From Saccharum officinarum (lineage: Eukaryota; Streptophyta; Magnoliopsida; Poales; Poaceae): a DNA stretch of 64,000 nucleotides. A program made the position numbers and the translations under genes. This document shows positions 45,712 to 57,080 of this stretch, in pieces. Numbering within the stretch: the stretch's first letter is position 1; the number at the start of each line of letters is the position of its first letter. The stretch is from the NCBI GenBank assembly GCA_020631735.1, contig CM036199.1, positions 17,773,553 to 17,837,552 on the forward strand, given 5' to 3'. The notes beneath the pieces were generated by a model. The model searched no databases, had not been told where the DNA came from, and saw only the letters and a list, made by a program, of their open reading frames with translations.

Positions 45712-48163
45712 CTAAGGATCTGACGGAGGAACAGACGGAGTCGAGTCGGGTGCTGAGGAGCGCGGAGTGATCACAAACTGTGAGATGTCTCCTTCGGACT
45801 CGGAGCTATCTGGCTGACCCTCTGAAGAAGCACGTGGCTGTGAAGCGGTCTGGGTCTGATCAGCAGGAACAGGTGCTGCCGAAGAAGCAACAAGTGGAGC
45901 AGTCTCTGTGACCTGAGCCTGAAGTGAGCCAAAAGCTAGGGGATCTATAGAGGCAACTGACGACGGAACAGTCTCTGTAGTGCTTGTCCCTGTCACTGGA
46001 AGGAGAACTGCCTCTGAAACTGACAACCCTGATGAAGTAGCAACTGTGGTGTGCGAGGGCGTCGGCTGACCAGTCAACTCGCTATATGTGGCACTCAGAT
46101 CAAAGAACGGTGTGCCGGTCAACATGTGAGGGCGAGGCTGGTCTAAAGGAGTAAACCCCGTCTGAATGGGCATGTAGCTCGGGGACTGGAATGACTGAGG
46201 AACCTGCAGCTGTGGAGATGTGAACTGAAAGCTCGGCTGATCCTGACTTGAAGGTCCACTGAATGGTAAAGCTGAAGTCAGGATAGATGCAGGTGGAGGA
46301 GCCCCAACTGTGACAAGGTGACGCAGAAGCTCCAAGTACTGCTGCTGGCTGGCTGCACTCTGTCGCTGCATCTCATACTGCTGACGCTGCATCTCGACCT
46401 GTTGGCGCTGTATCTCAAGCTGCTGTCTTTGGAACTCATCCTGTCGAGCCTGTATCTGTGCAAACACAGCAGCTGTGTCCTGAGCCTGTCTCTGTAGCTG
46501 AAGCTCCTGTCGCTCCTGTGCCTGGGTCAGCCTCTCAAGTATAGCCACCATGGCTGGGTCTGAGCGGGAGGCTGAACCAGAACCACCGGCCTCGTGGTCG
46601 TGAGGCCGAGGAGACCGATACCTGGGGATGGGCTGATAGTCCTCATCAGTGCTGTCAGAGACCTCATCCTCAGCTATATCAGCGGGCTGAGCATCTAGAT
46701 CTGCAAGTTCTGCCTCAGCAAGACCCTGTATGGTCGCATCCTGCTCAGCCGCTGTCTCAGGCACCTCAGGTCTCTCTCTCTGTCCTGGTGCAGGGGTCTG
46801 CTCTCTAGTAACTGAAGCCCACAGCTGACGAATATCATACTCAGGAAAAGCAGTAGTGGTTTCAGTTAACTCAGCACTTATTTCTGAAGGCAGCTCCAGA
46901 TCTGATGATGAAACAGATCCAATGAGCATAGGGCAGCTGACGGTGTCCCTTGAAGCCTTCTGCCAGGGTGTCCTCCATCTCACTGACCATAAGATCCCAA
47001 ATGTCAAAAGGTGTCTGTGAAAGAAGGTGGTGAACAACCCAAAGCTGCATCCTGGTCAGTCCCTCTCTGTAACCAAATCTGGGAAGAAGAGTGCGTCTGA
47101 CAATAGCATCCAAGACTCAGGCAAGCGGTGTCAGACTGGCAGGTGTACGATGAGACCCTTCGCCAAAAGGCTCACGAAAGCAGGGTCGGATCAGGTCTGT
47201 AGGTGGCACAGAACCGCCATGAGGACGTCTAGGTGGAGCTGTCTGGCCGAAGCAGAGCTGGTGGATCTTCGTGTCTGAAGCTGGGAGTCTGAGAATCTCC
47301 CGTACTCTAGAGCTGTACAGTCTGCGGTCGCGGCCTCTGAATGCAAAGTGTATGAACTCATGGGCTAGATCAATCCATAATGAAGCATAGAACTCCCTAA
47401 CCCAAGTGCCGCAGTATGCACCTGTCCATCCAAGAAAGTCTGACAGGCCTGGTAGATAGGACAGGTGCGGACGTAGCTGCTCACCCACTACCTCAACAAG
47501 TGACTCAATGCGACAGACCCTCTGTGGTCGGAAAGCAATGCCACTGTCAACAAGAGCTCTGTAAAAGTCCTCCTGGAGAGGAGTATAGAATCCCTCTGAA
47601 GCTTTGGAGTCCCTCTGAGGTGGGAACCACCGACTGACCTCAACGAATCGCAAACTTTGCACCTGTCGTGCAGTAGCACCTCTCAAGTCAAAGTTCTCAA
47701 CTGGGGGTGTACCTCTAGCTCTTGGAGGTGGACGTCCTCCACGACGCTGGCCCTCTGGCCTGGGAGTCACCTGAGTCCGTGTGCGTGTGGAGCGGCGATG
47801 TGATGGAGTCTGAGCTGCCTGTTCCGCTGTCTCCTCTGAAGGTGCTGTAGGTGGATCAACTGACATAGTGTCTTCATCCATTGGCACTTCTGTGCCCTCA
47901 GTGGTCTCAGTGGTCTCTGTACCAAGCTGTCGTCCTTCAAGATGAAAACGACTGTCTCCAATGCGTATACCACTGCTCCTGCCACCCCTCTCTACTGCAT
48001 CTGCTGCATCTGCCACTGCCTGAGCTATCTCTGCATCAGTGAGAGTCTTTTTCTTCTTTCTGGCCATGATCTTTATGCGCTTACCACGCGCAACCTCAGA
48101 CAGACGAGGAGGACTGTCGTCCCCATCACTAGGAGCACCACCGGCATTCTTGCAACGAACCAT
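45712..48163 (-). pseudogene. Extra ORF in env-like position of the Sirevirus, function unknown
   Basis: The start ATG at 48161-48163 is chosen because the sister element keeps an equivalent ATG (62735-62737) followed by ARCKN, here VRCKN. The N-terminus is basic (RGKRIKIMARKKKK, a likely nuclear signal). A central folded region follows, with FDLRGATARQVQSL, VREFYASLWIDLAHEF and FDIWDLMVSEMEDTL. Then come an acidic linker, a Gln-rich coiled coil (46560-46320) and a Ser/Thr/Gln-rich tail ending at 45712. No signal peptide or membrane segment is seen, so it is not an obvious envelope. The central region resembles uncharacterised plant transposon-associated proteins. An in-frame TGA at 47117-47119 and a frameshift near 46900 break it. 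Confidence 0.8.
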
Positions 48164-48990
48164 GCTGTCACCCTGTCGGAAAACCTCTGAAAGATGATGT
48201 ACTGACACTCGAGAGGCTTGGCCTCAGTCCGTATCCGCAGGCTTGGCCTCGGATCCAATCAACAGGACAGCAGTCACCCCGACACACCGACAGACTCGCT
48301 GAAAAGACGGAATAGATGGATCTACTATAAGCAACATATATGATCTAAAGGTACGAAACCCTAGAGGTAGCAAGCATATGAGGTAAGATATGAGATGACC
48401 GCGATAGCTACCTTGAAGAGCGATGATCCGACGACCGGAAGACGATCTCGACGTATTAGGGTTACCCGAAGACGGCGACCGAAACCCTGGAATACAATCG
48501 ACGATCGAACGACAATTGAATTAGAAATTACCGGAAAATCAACGGTAAACCCTAATCCAAGGAGAAGATGTCACCTTGCGGAGATGGAGACAATGGCGAG
48601 GATTCGAAGATGAAAACCTAGCAACCTAGGGTTAGGGTTTTGGGGTCTTTGCAAGGGCTTTGAAGATCAAGCACGGCAAAAAAGATCCCGACGAGAGGCT
48701 AGGGCGCAGGAGAGGTCGCCGGCGGTGAATCAACGGCGGCGCGCGAGTGGGGGTGCGGTGGTGAGCGCAGGGCGCGACTTCGGGCGCTAGGCTCGACTGC
48801 GGGCGCAAGGCGCGGCTGTGGTGGCGGTGGCGCGTGCGTAGGGAGCAGCGGTGGCGCGGGCGCAGGGCGCAGGGCGCAGGGCGCGCGGCGGCGAGAGGCG
48901 AGGTCGCGGCGGCGACAGAGGCGAGGTGAGATGAAAAAGAAAAGAGATCCAATCGTACGGTTAAAGGGGCGAGATCCGCTTTATGCGTGA
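48164..48990 (-). promoter_or_regulatory. Gene-like 5' leader of the extra ORF
   Basis: On minus the stretch runs from a C-rich, Pro/Ala-type GC-rich block to AAAACCCTAACCCTAGG (a telo-box-like motif of plant 5' ends). It continues through an AT-rich part that ends in TTCCGTCTTTTCAG near 48304. A polypyrimidine acceptor here and a GTGACATC donor near 48577 suggest an intron in the leader. The remaining leader contains two AGGCCAAGCCT copies (48215-48250), conserved in the sister element. No standard TATA box is clear. Confidence 0.5.
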
Positions 48991-49331
48991 TGACCGGACG
49001 CGGTGGTCGATGTGACCGGACGCGGTGGAGGCAGCGTCCGGTCACATTCCAGTAAGCTCCTGGAATGACCGGACGCGTCCGATTATCCGCGATCGGACGC
49101 TGACAGCGTCCGGTTTTGATTTGCCCGGAAAACTGAGACGGATGACCAGACGCGGTGGTGGTTACCGGGACCGGACGCGGTGGTCAACAGGGGCGCGTCC
49201 GGTCCAGCGTCCGATCACTAGATCAGGAGACGGTCTCCAGGATGACCGGACGCGCTGGTGGTCGCCGGGACCGGACGCGGTGGTGAAGCAACACTGCGTC
49301 CGGTGCAGCGTCCGGTCCAGCGTCCGGTCAC
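48991..49331. promoter_or_regulatory. Internal GACCGGACGCG motif array upstream of the extra ORF
   Basis: The same motif as in this element's LTRs recurs here more than a dozen times (TGACCGGACGCGGTGG, AGCGTCCGGTC and CAGCGTCCGGT forms), between pol and the leader of the extra ORF. It is not a fragment of the LTR, because the flanking sequence does not match the LTR. Confidence 0.88.
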
Positions 49332-49823
49332 TGTTTTTCACCCTTTTTCTTTTCGAACTTTGACGCGACTTCTCCCAATCAAGTTCCAATTCAAAGAGAC
49401 ACAAATAAACACCAATTGGAACAAGATATGAGTGACCTCACTCAAACCCTCAAGTTTTTCAAAATAGTTTGCCTTAGGCTAATATTATTTTTAGGAAAAT
49501 AGGCAACAAACACCCGAGGAGCAACGTATGGCCATGCAATAGAGCTTTTGATCCCTTGGGAGCGTCAAAATGCTCTCTCTATCCATGGACGAACACAGAG
49601 GTTGCTCAAAACTTAACTGAAAAGGAACGACAAAACAACAACCATGCATATGCAATGCAAAACAAGTAAGTAAAGCTAGGTTGCTTGTCAAGTTTGATCC
49701 ACGGTTAGGCTTCTTCACTCCTCCAAAGGAGGGTTATCGTAACCATGTTAGTCAAGCCCTAGATGCATTGCGGGTAATTAAACATGACATATAATACAAT
49801 GCAATGCAAGGGACAACACAAGC
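49332..49823. other. Spacer between pol and the internal array
   Basis: About 490 bp downstream of the pol stop, AT-rich, with no ORF or motif that I recognise. Confidence 0.6.
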
Positions 49824-52800
49824 TCATCTTTTAAAGTTACTAGAATCAAGCACATTTAGTTCACTTCTCAACCTACAAAAGGTAGCTTCATCCAAAGGTT
49901 TAGTGAAGATATCCGCTAATTGATCTTCACTTCTTACACCTTCTAGAGATATGTCATTTTTAGCAACGTGATCTCTTAGAAAGTGGTGGCGGATATCAAT
50001 GTGCTTGGTGCGAGAGTGTTGTACCGGATTATTAGCAATTTTAACCGCACTTTCATTGTCACATAAAAGCGGCACCTTTTTAAGAACAACTCCATAGTCT
50101 AGGAGGGTTTGTTTCATGTATAGGATTTGTGCACAACAAGCCCCCGCGGCAATGTATTCCGCCTCGGCGGTGGACAAAGCCACACTATTTTGCTTTTTAG
50201 ATGACCATGATACTAAGAATCTCCCAAGCAAATGGCACCCTCCGGATGTGCTTTTTCTATCAATTTTGCAACCGGCATAATCCGAATCGGAGTAGCCAAC
50301 TAGTTGGAATCTAGCTCCTTTGGGGTACCATAGACCGATGCTTGGAGTATACTTAAGATATCTTAGGATTCTTTTTACGGCACAAAAGTGAGGTTCTTTA
50401 GGGCACGCTTGAAAGCGGGCACACATGCACACACTAAACATGATGTCGGGCCTAGATGCGGTAAGGTATAATAAGCTACCAATCATAGAACGGTAAAGAG
50501 TTTGATCGATTGGTTTACCTCCCTCATCTAGGTCGAGATGTCCATTAGTTGGCATTGGGGTCTTGATTGTCTTGCATTCTTCCATCTTGAATCTTTTGAG
50601 AAGATCCTTGGTATACTTCTCTTGAGAGATAAAGATCCCTTCTCTCATTTGCTTGACTTGAAACCCAAGGAAGAATGTTAGCTCACCAATCATTGACATC
50701 TCGAACTCTTTTGACATCAATTCACCAAATTCTTTGCAATAGTCTTCATTTGTTGACCCGAAGATGATATCATCAACATATACTTGACAAATGAAGATCT
50801 CTTCTTTGAATTTCTTGGTGAATAGTGTGGTGTCAACCTTCCCAATGGTGAAGCCCTTCTCAATGAGGAAGTCCCGAAGGCGCTCGTACCACGCTCTAGG
50901 GGCTTGCTTGAGCCCATATAGCGCCTTGGACAACCTATAAACATGATTAGGATATCTAGGGTCTTCAAACCCGGGAGGTTGTTCAACAAAGACTAGTTCA
51001 TTTATAAAGCCATTTAAGAATGCACTTTTCACATCCATTTGATATAGTTTCATATCATGATGTGATGCATATGCAAGTAGGATACGGATGGCTTCAAGTC
51101 TTGCAACGGGTGCAAAAGTCTCTCCAAAATCAAGACCTTCAACTTGAGAGAACCCTTTTGCCACTAGTCTTGCCTTGTTTCTTACCACCACCCCTTGATC
51201 ATCTTGCTTATTGCGGAACACCCACTTGGTTCCAATGACTCTTGCACCTTTTGGATGCTCTTCAAGTGTCCATACTTGATTTCGGGCGAAGTTGTTCAAT
51301 TCTTCATGCATGGCATTCACCCAATCCGGATCTTGAAGAGCTTCTTCTACATTCTTAGGTTCAAGACAAGAGACAAAAGAGTGATGTTCAATAAAAGAAT
51401 TAATTTTTTGAGATCGAGTCATTACACCCTTTGTAGGACTCCCTATGATGAGATCTTGTGGATGTGCTTGAAGTAGAGGTGAGTTTCTTCGATCAACCAT
51501 TTGAGGGGTAGGATGAGGAGCATCAACGTCTTGTGCTTGTGCCTTGGCTTGATGATGAGAGACATGGGTGTCTTCATTTTCAACTCTCTCATTCTTGTCA
51601 TCATCTTGAGGCACATATGATGATGATGGTGGATTGACAATTTGTACATCGTCTTCATCATCTTTAGGCTTGATGTCACCTACCGGCATGTTTTTCATGG
51701 CCTCCCTCAATGGTTCATCACCTACATCATCACAATTCTCAATTGCTCCTTGGGAGCCGTTAGATTCATCAAATTCCACATCATATGTTTCTTCAACCAA
51801 ACCGGTGGAGTGGTTAAATACTCTATATGCTTTGGACTTTGATGAGTAGCCAACAAGAAAACCAATATCACAACGTCTTTGGAACTTCCCTAGGTGTTGA
51901 CGCTTCTTGTAGATGTAGCATTTGCAACCAAACACCCGGAAGAATGAGACGTCCGGCTTCTTCCCATTTAGCAACTCATAAGGGGTCTTGCAAAGGAACT
52001 TTTGTAGGAAGAGGCGATTTGAAGCATAGCATGCGGTGTTGATTGCCTCGGCCCACAATTTCTCCGGTGTATTGTACTCATCTAGCATTGTTCTTGCAAG
52101 AGTGATCAAGGTCCGGTTCTTCCTCTCAACTACACCATTTTGTTGAGGAGTGTAGGTTGATGACACTTCATGCTTGATTCCAATTTCATCACAATAGGCT
52201 TCAATATTGGTGTTGTCAAACTCTTTTCCATTGTCACTTCTAATCTTCTTTATCTTGACTTCAAATTCATTTTGAGCTCTCTTTGCAAACTTCTTGAAGC
52301 AACTTGCCACTTCGGATTTGTCATGAAGAAAGAAAGTCCAAGTGTATCTTGAGAAGTCATCCACAATCACAAGGCAATAAAGATTTCCACCCAAACTCTT
52401 GTAAGTTGTAGGACCAAACAAATCCATGTGAAGGAGTTCTAGCACTCTTGATGTTGACATGTAGGCTTTGGTTGGATGAGTGTTTGCAACTTGTTTGCCG
52501 GCTTGACATGCACTACAAGGTTTGTCCTTTTCAAACTTTACATCCTTTAAGCCTCTTACTAGTTCTTTCTTCAATAGTTTGTTGAGAGTGTTCATTCCAA
52601 CATGAGCAAGCCTCCTATGCCAAAGCCATCCAAGTGTGGTCTTGGTGAACAAACATGTCATCAAGTTTGCATCTTCGGAGGTGAAGTCAACAAGATAAAG
52701 ATTGTTGTATCTAAAACCCTTGAAAATCACTTGCTTGTCATCTATCTTGGTAACAACCACTTCATTTGGACCAAACAAGCATTGATAGCCAAGATCACAA

Positions 52801-53048
52801 AGTTGCCCAACGGATAGTAAATTGAAACTCAATGAAGCAACATAGAGCACATTGGAGAGAGAATGATCATTTGATATTGCAACCTTGCCTATACCCTTGA
52901 CTTTGCTCTTTGAATTATCCCCAAATGTGATCTTGTCTTGACATACCCCATCCTCTTCAAGTGAGGTGAACATACGAGGATCACCGGTCATGTGTTGTGT
53001 GCAACCACTATCAATCACCCAATGAGATCCACCGGTCTTGTAGTTCAC
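49824..53048 (-). CDS. pol: Sirevirus pol polyprotein, open over 1074 codons
   Basis: The domains in order are aspartic protease ([14 protein letters not shown], active Asp near residue 13), integrase zinc region (HRRLAHVG and CSACQAGK), and integrase core ([27 protein letters not shown]). They are followed by reverse transcriptase ([29 protein letters not shown]) and RNase H ([14 protein letters not shown] start, [24 protein letters not shown]). All catalytic motifs are present. The frame opens with GTG rather than ATG and lies in a different frame from gag, which ends in TGA 15 bp upstream. Pol is therefore expected to be made as a gag-pol product. The upstream gag is damaged. Confidence 0.93.
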   Translation of the reverse strand: MNYKTGGSHWVIDSGCTQHMTGDPRMFTSLEEDGVCQDKITFGDNSKSKVKGIGKVAISNDHSLSNVLYVASLSFNLLSVGQLCDLGYQCLFGPNEVVVTKIDDKQVIFKGFRYNNLYLVDFTSEDANLMTCLFTKTTLGWLWHRRLAHVGMNTLNKLLKKELVRGLKDVKFEKDKPCSACQAGKQVANTHPTKAYMSTSRVLELLHMDLFGPTTYKSLGGNLYCLVIVDDFSRYTWTFFLHDKSEVASCFKKFAKRAQNEFEVKIKKIRSDNGKEFDNTNIEAYCDEIGIKHEVSSTYTPQQNGVVERKNRTLITLARTMLDEYNTPEKLWAEAINTACYASNRLFLQKFLCKTPYELLNGKKPDVSFFRVFGCKCYIYKKRQHLGKFQRRCDIGFLVGYSSKSKAYRVFNHSTGLVEETYDVEFDESNGSQGAIENCDDVGDEPLREAMKNMPVGDIKPKDDEDDVQIVNPPSSSYVPQDDDKNERVENEDTHVSHHQAKAQAQDVDAPHPTPQMVDRRNSPLLQAHPQDLIIGSPTKGVMTRSQKINSFIEHHSFVSCLEPKNVEEALQDPDWVNAMHEELNNFARNQVWTLEEHPKGARVIGTKWVFRNKQDDQGVVVRNKARLVAKGFSQVEGLDFGETFAPVARLEAIRILLAYASHHDMKLYQMDVKSAFLNGFINELVFVEQPPGFEDPRYPNHVYRLSKALYGLKQAPRAWYERLRDFLIEKGFTIGKVDTTLFTKKFKEEIFICQVYVDDIIFGSTNEDYCKEFGELMSKEFEMSMIGELTFFLGFQVKQMREGIFISQEKYTKDLLKRFKMEECKTIKTPMPTNGHLDLDEGGKPIDQTLYRSMIGSLLYLTASRPDIMFSVCMCARFQACPKEPHFCAVKRILRYLKYTPSIGLWYPKGARFQLVGYSDSDYAGCKIDRKSTSGGCHLLGRFLVSWSSKKQNSVALSTAEAEYIAAGACCAQILYMKQTLLDYGVVLKKVPLLCDNESAVKIANNPVQHSRTKHIDIRHHFLRDHVAKNDISLEGVRSEDQLADIFTKPLDEATFCRLRSELNVLDSSNFKR

Positions 53049-53062
53049 CTACACACAAGAGA

Positions 53063-55390
53063 TCAAGCCTTTTGTTTAGGGACCCAAACTTGAGAGGGAC
53101 CCTTAACTTTTTCAACTAGTGATTTGGCAACCCAAATTTTCTTTGGCCTATTCTTGTTAGGAGGACCCAAGAACATAACTTTCATCTTTCCACTAGAGTC
53201 CTTTCTAAGCATGTAGTGAGCATTGAAAGCAAAAGGTCTAGCATGCTTGGGCAAGGGTTGTGGTGGTGGGGTTTTGCACTCATGAGCAAAATGACCTTCT
53301 TGTCCACACTCAACACATCTCTTTGGCTTGGGCTTTGACTTGCTTTGTTGTTGTTGAGTTTTGACCTTCTTCTCTTGATTTGCCAAATAGCCAATGCCAC
53401 TCCTATCCAACTTCATGACGGTGTTCATGAGTAGCTCACTTTGCAAATGTTGGCCTCTTGTGAACTTGCTTAGGCCGGTCTTGAGATGCTCTTTCTCTTG
53501 CTTGAGCTTCTTGTTTTCTTCAATAAGTGACTCATTTGAAGCTTGCTTTTCAAGAGCCAACAACTTCTTGTTCTCAACTTTAAGCATCTCATTTTCATTC
53601 TTGAGCTTGACATACTCATCATAGTCATTGGCCTCAACCACACTCTTGCCTTTGCCGCTAGAGCCTTGCTCAAGGTTCTCAATAATCAAATCATCACATG
53701 ATGTAGGCTATATCAATCTTAACAATTTGGTTAGTAGCATCATGTGTCTCAAGAGCTAGCTCATTAGCAACAATAAGAGTATCATAGTTGATTTTCAATG
53801 TAGTATATTCTTCTTTTAGAGAGTTGAGTCTAGTCATGAGTTCACCATGCTTCTTCTCAATTTTATCATGTTTATCTCTAAGCTCCTTGTTAGAGGTTTT
53901 GAGCTCTTTGAGAGAAGAAGACATAGTTTCATTTTGATCTATGAGCTCATCCCTAGTCTCATGTGCACTTTCAAGCTTAGATGAGAGTGTTTCATTTTCA
54001 TGTTGAAGCTCTTCATTTTCATTTCTAGTCCTCCTTATGATTTTAGAATATTTGTTTAACAATTTTACTAATTCATCATAAGAAGGTGCATCATATTCAT
54101 CATCACTATCACTATCATCACTATCACTATTTTGTACCTTTCGATCACCTTTAGCCATGAGGCATAGGTGGAAGTGGATGATGACGGTGAGGATGGCGGT
54201 GAAGATGGTGATGAAGACGTTGATGACGATGATGATGGCCCAACACAAGTGCGGCGATCTTCTCTTTCCATCATCACTTTCATCGCCGGAGGACTCACAT
54301 GATGATTCAATGTCGGTGAGCCAATCACCAACAATATAAGCCTTGCCTCCCTTCTTCTTCTTGTAGAACTCTCTTTTCTTGCCATCTTTCTTCTTGTATG
54401 GTTTGTTCTTTCTTTTATCATCTTCTTCTTCACTTGAATCATCTTTCTTGCCCTTGTACTTATTCTTGTTCTTGTCTTTTGGAGGCTTTGGGCATTGATG
54501 AGCTAGATGGCCAAGTTCTCCACAATTGAAGCAATCCATTTCGGAGATTGGCTTCCTTTTGGTACTAGTGAAGAATTTCTTCTTCTTGCCATCGAACTTG
54601 ATGCCACTCTTGTTGAGCTTCTTTAGCATCTTGGTGGTTCTTCTCACCATGAGTGCAAGTGATTCATCATCAATATCACTCTCACTTGTGCTCTCTTGCA
54701 CTATCATGGCTTGGCCTTTTTTCTTTTTCTTTTCATAGCTAGCTTTGAAGGCCAAGTCCTTTTCTTGGAAGATGATGAACCCTCTTCCGGAGTGATGTGC
54801 ATGTACATCTCATGTGCATTGATCTTTCCCAATACTTGAGTCGGTGTTGCGGCGGAGAGATCACTTTGGTGAAGTACGGTGACAATATGTCCATACTTCT
54901 CAACGGGGAGAACACTCAAGATCCTCCTTGCAACATCCGATTGACTCATTTTAGTGAGTCCAAGAGCATTGAGATCTTCTACAAGAACATTCAAGCGAGT
55001 GTACATTTCATTAGCACTTTCTTTAGGAAGCATCTCAAAAGAATTAATTTTCTTTAAAGCAATATGATAGCGTTCCTCACTTCACTCTTAGTTCCCTCAT
55101 GGAGAGCACAAAGATTCTCCCACAATTCATGAGCGTTTTTGGCATTACGCACACGATTGAAGATATCTTTGCCTAGAGCCCGGTAGATTGCATTTTTTGC
55201 TTTTGCATTCCACCGGTCGTATTTCTCCTCGTCACCACTTGGGTTAGCGGGATCCCTTATGGGGGAAGCCCTTCGGTTGCGGCTCTAAGGCACCCAACAT
55301 CTATGGCTTCGAGATACGCCTCCATACGAATTTTCCAATATGGAAAATCGTCTCCCTCAAAGGTGGGAGGTGGTCCTTCCCATTAGACAT
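53063..55390 (-). pseudogene. Sirevirus gag, broken by frameshifts
   Basis: The ATG at 55388-55390 is followed by FEGDDFPYWKIRMEAYLEA, the start of the gag domain. Further pieces cover EMYTRLNVLVEDLNALG (55033-54704), a zinc knuckle CFNCGELGHLAHQC and coiled coil (54755-53694), and a second knuckle CVECGQEGHFAHEC (53689-53063). Frame changes lie near 55260, 55070, 54740 and 53690. Within 54320-54160 two compensating shifts turn a Ser/Pro linker into a hydrophobic stretch. Confidence 0.85.
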
Positions 55391-55430
55391 CTTGCTCTAG
55401 GCGGTAAAGCCTAAATTTAGAGCAACACGG

Positions 55431-55442
55431 CTCCGATACCAA
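55431..55442 (-). promoter_or_regulatory. Primer-binding site of the large Sirevirus
   Basis: On minus TGGTATCGGAGC follows the 5' LTR, separated by one or two bases. It is the same site as in the gag-only element. Confidence 0.88.
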
Positions 55443-55443
55443 T

Positions 55444-57080
55444 TGAAAGGATCAAGATGCCCAAGAGGGGGGGTGAATTGGGCTTTTCTAAAAATTAATT
55501 GCAAGAATTAAATCCTACAAGCCAAACTTCACCCCTAGTGCCTACTTGTGTTCCTTGTGTTTCTACCGATAAAAGTTAAGCACCCTAAGTTCCAATCCTA
55601 GACTAGCAAGGCAATTCTAGGAAAGTAATCAAGCAATGAAAGTAATGCAAGAAAGTAAATGCTTGAAAGTAAGGGATAGGAACACGGCGATGTTTTGCCG
55701 AGGTATCGAGAGTCGCCACTCCCCACTAGTCCTCGTTGGAGCACCCGCGCAAGGGTGTAGCTCCCCCTTGATCCGCGCAAGGATCAAGTGCTCTCTACGG
55801 GTTGATTCTTCGACACTCCGTCGCGGCGAATCACCCAAACCGCTCACAACTTGAGTTGGGTCACCCCACAATCTCGTCGGATGATCACCGAACTCCCAAT
55901 CACCACCAAACCGTCTAGGTGATGGCGATCACCAAGAGTAACAAGCTAGAACTCTCACTTGACCACAACAAGTCTAATGAGAAGATGGATGCACACTTGC
56001 TAGACTCTTGTCACTAGAGAGGATTCTCAAACTTTGATTCGCAAATCTCAATCCTCACTATGGCTCTTGCACTCCCTTGCACTTCAAAGATGTTTCTCAG
56101 CTAAACAAATGAGCAAGAGACCTCTAAAAGAGGTGGAGGGGTTGTATTTATAGACCCTCAGACAAATCCAACGTTACCTTTCGAAACAGCCAGACGCGCA
56201 CTGACCGGACGCGCCTGTCGATATGACCGGACGCGCCGGTCGGTTGTAACGGTCGAAAAACGGAAACTTGTACTGAGAGACCGGACGCGCCGATCTGTGC
56301 TGACCGGACGCGCCGGTCTGAGATGACCGGACGCGCCGATCAGGGATGATCGGACGCGTCCGATCATGCAAGAGCTCTCTGGAAATTTGACCTGACGCAA
56401 CACCGCGTCCGATCATAGGTGACCGGACGCGTCAGGTCTCCGGGACCTTACTGGAACATGACCGGACGCGCCGGTCTTTTTCACAGTTGCGTCCGATCTT
56501 GCTGTTTACCCTCTGGAACACGTGTCACATTGACCACCGCGTCTGGTCCTCTCAAGGACCGCGTCCGGTCAGTCAGAAAAAAACGCAGTTAAGATTTGTA
56601 CTGACCGGACGCGTCCGGTCATGACCAGGACCGCGTCCGGTCATAGGTAAACGGCTCAAACGTCTTCTAAACGCAATGCAACTTGAACCAAGTTGCTTCT
56701 AACTGTACTCTGAGCTTTTCTCGAGCTACCTAGTGCTAAGTTTGACAAGTGTGCACCACACCTAAACATAAGACTCACCTAGGTCAAGCTACTCGCTCAT
56801 GCCCTCTTCATAGTACGGTCAAAGGAAGAAACAAAGATCCTAACGACTATTCCAGATGTATCTCAACACCTTGACATCCGGAACTAACCGTCCTTAATCT
56901 TATCGTTGATCCTTTGAAAACCGAAACGATTTCCATCAAGGGACATGACTGCCATATTGCTCCAAAGCAGTTATCATCTCCATGACCTAACTTACCGATG
57001 TTTCTGCAAAAACACGTTAGTCATGGTAATTATGTGTTGTCATTAATTGCCGAAACCAACACGGGGCCTAGATGCTTTCA
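55444..57080 (-). repeat. 5' LTR of the large Sirevirus
   Basis: 1637 bp. The TATA box is at 56145-56152 (TATTTATA on plus) and the motif array at 56191-56642 includes the 20-bp palindrome at 56602-56621. The TSD copy ATATT follows at 57081-57085. Confidence 0.95.

Larger units (their letters stand above)
43606..57080 (-). mobile_element. Autonomous-type Copia Sirevirus with an extra ORF after pol
   Basis: The element is 13475 bp with LTRs of 1645 bp (43606-45250) and 1637 bp (55444-57080), TSD ATATT on both sides, a PBS TGGTATCGGAGC just left of 55444, and a polypurine tract next to 45250. On minus the order is gag, pol (protease, integrase, RT, RNase H), motif array, leader, extra ORF, PPT. 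LTR differences by eye are of the order of 1 percent substitutions plus about ten single-base indels. Gag and the extra ORF are broken, but pol is open throughout. Confidence 0.95.

Noticed and set aside
45712..48163. Retroviral envelope gene
   Set aside because: It has the position of env but no signal peptide, membrane anchor or fusion-type hydrophobic segment.
53059..53075. Programmed readthrough between Sirevirus gag and pol
   Set aside because: Gag ends in TGA and pol is in a different frame. A frameshift site or splice was looked for but no convincing slippery motif or donor was seen, so no mechanism is claimed.
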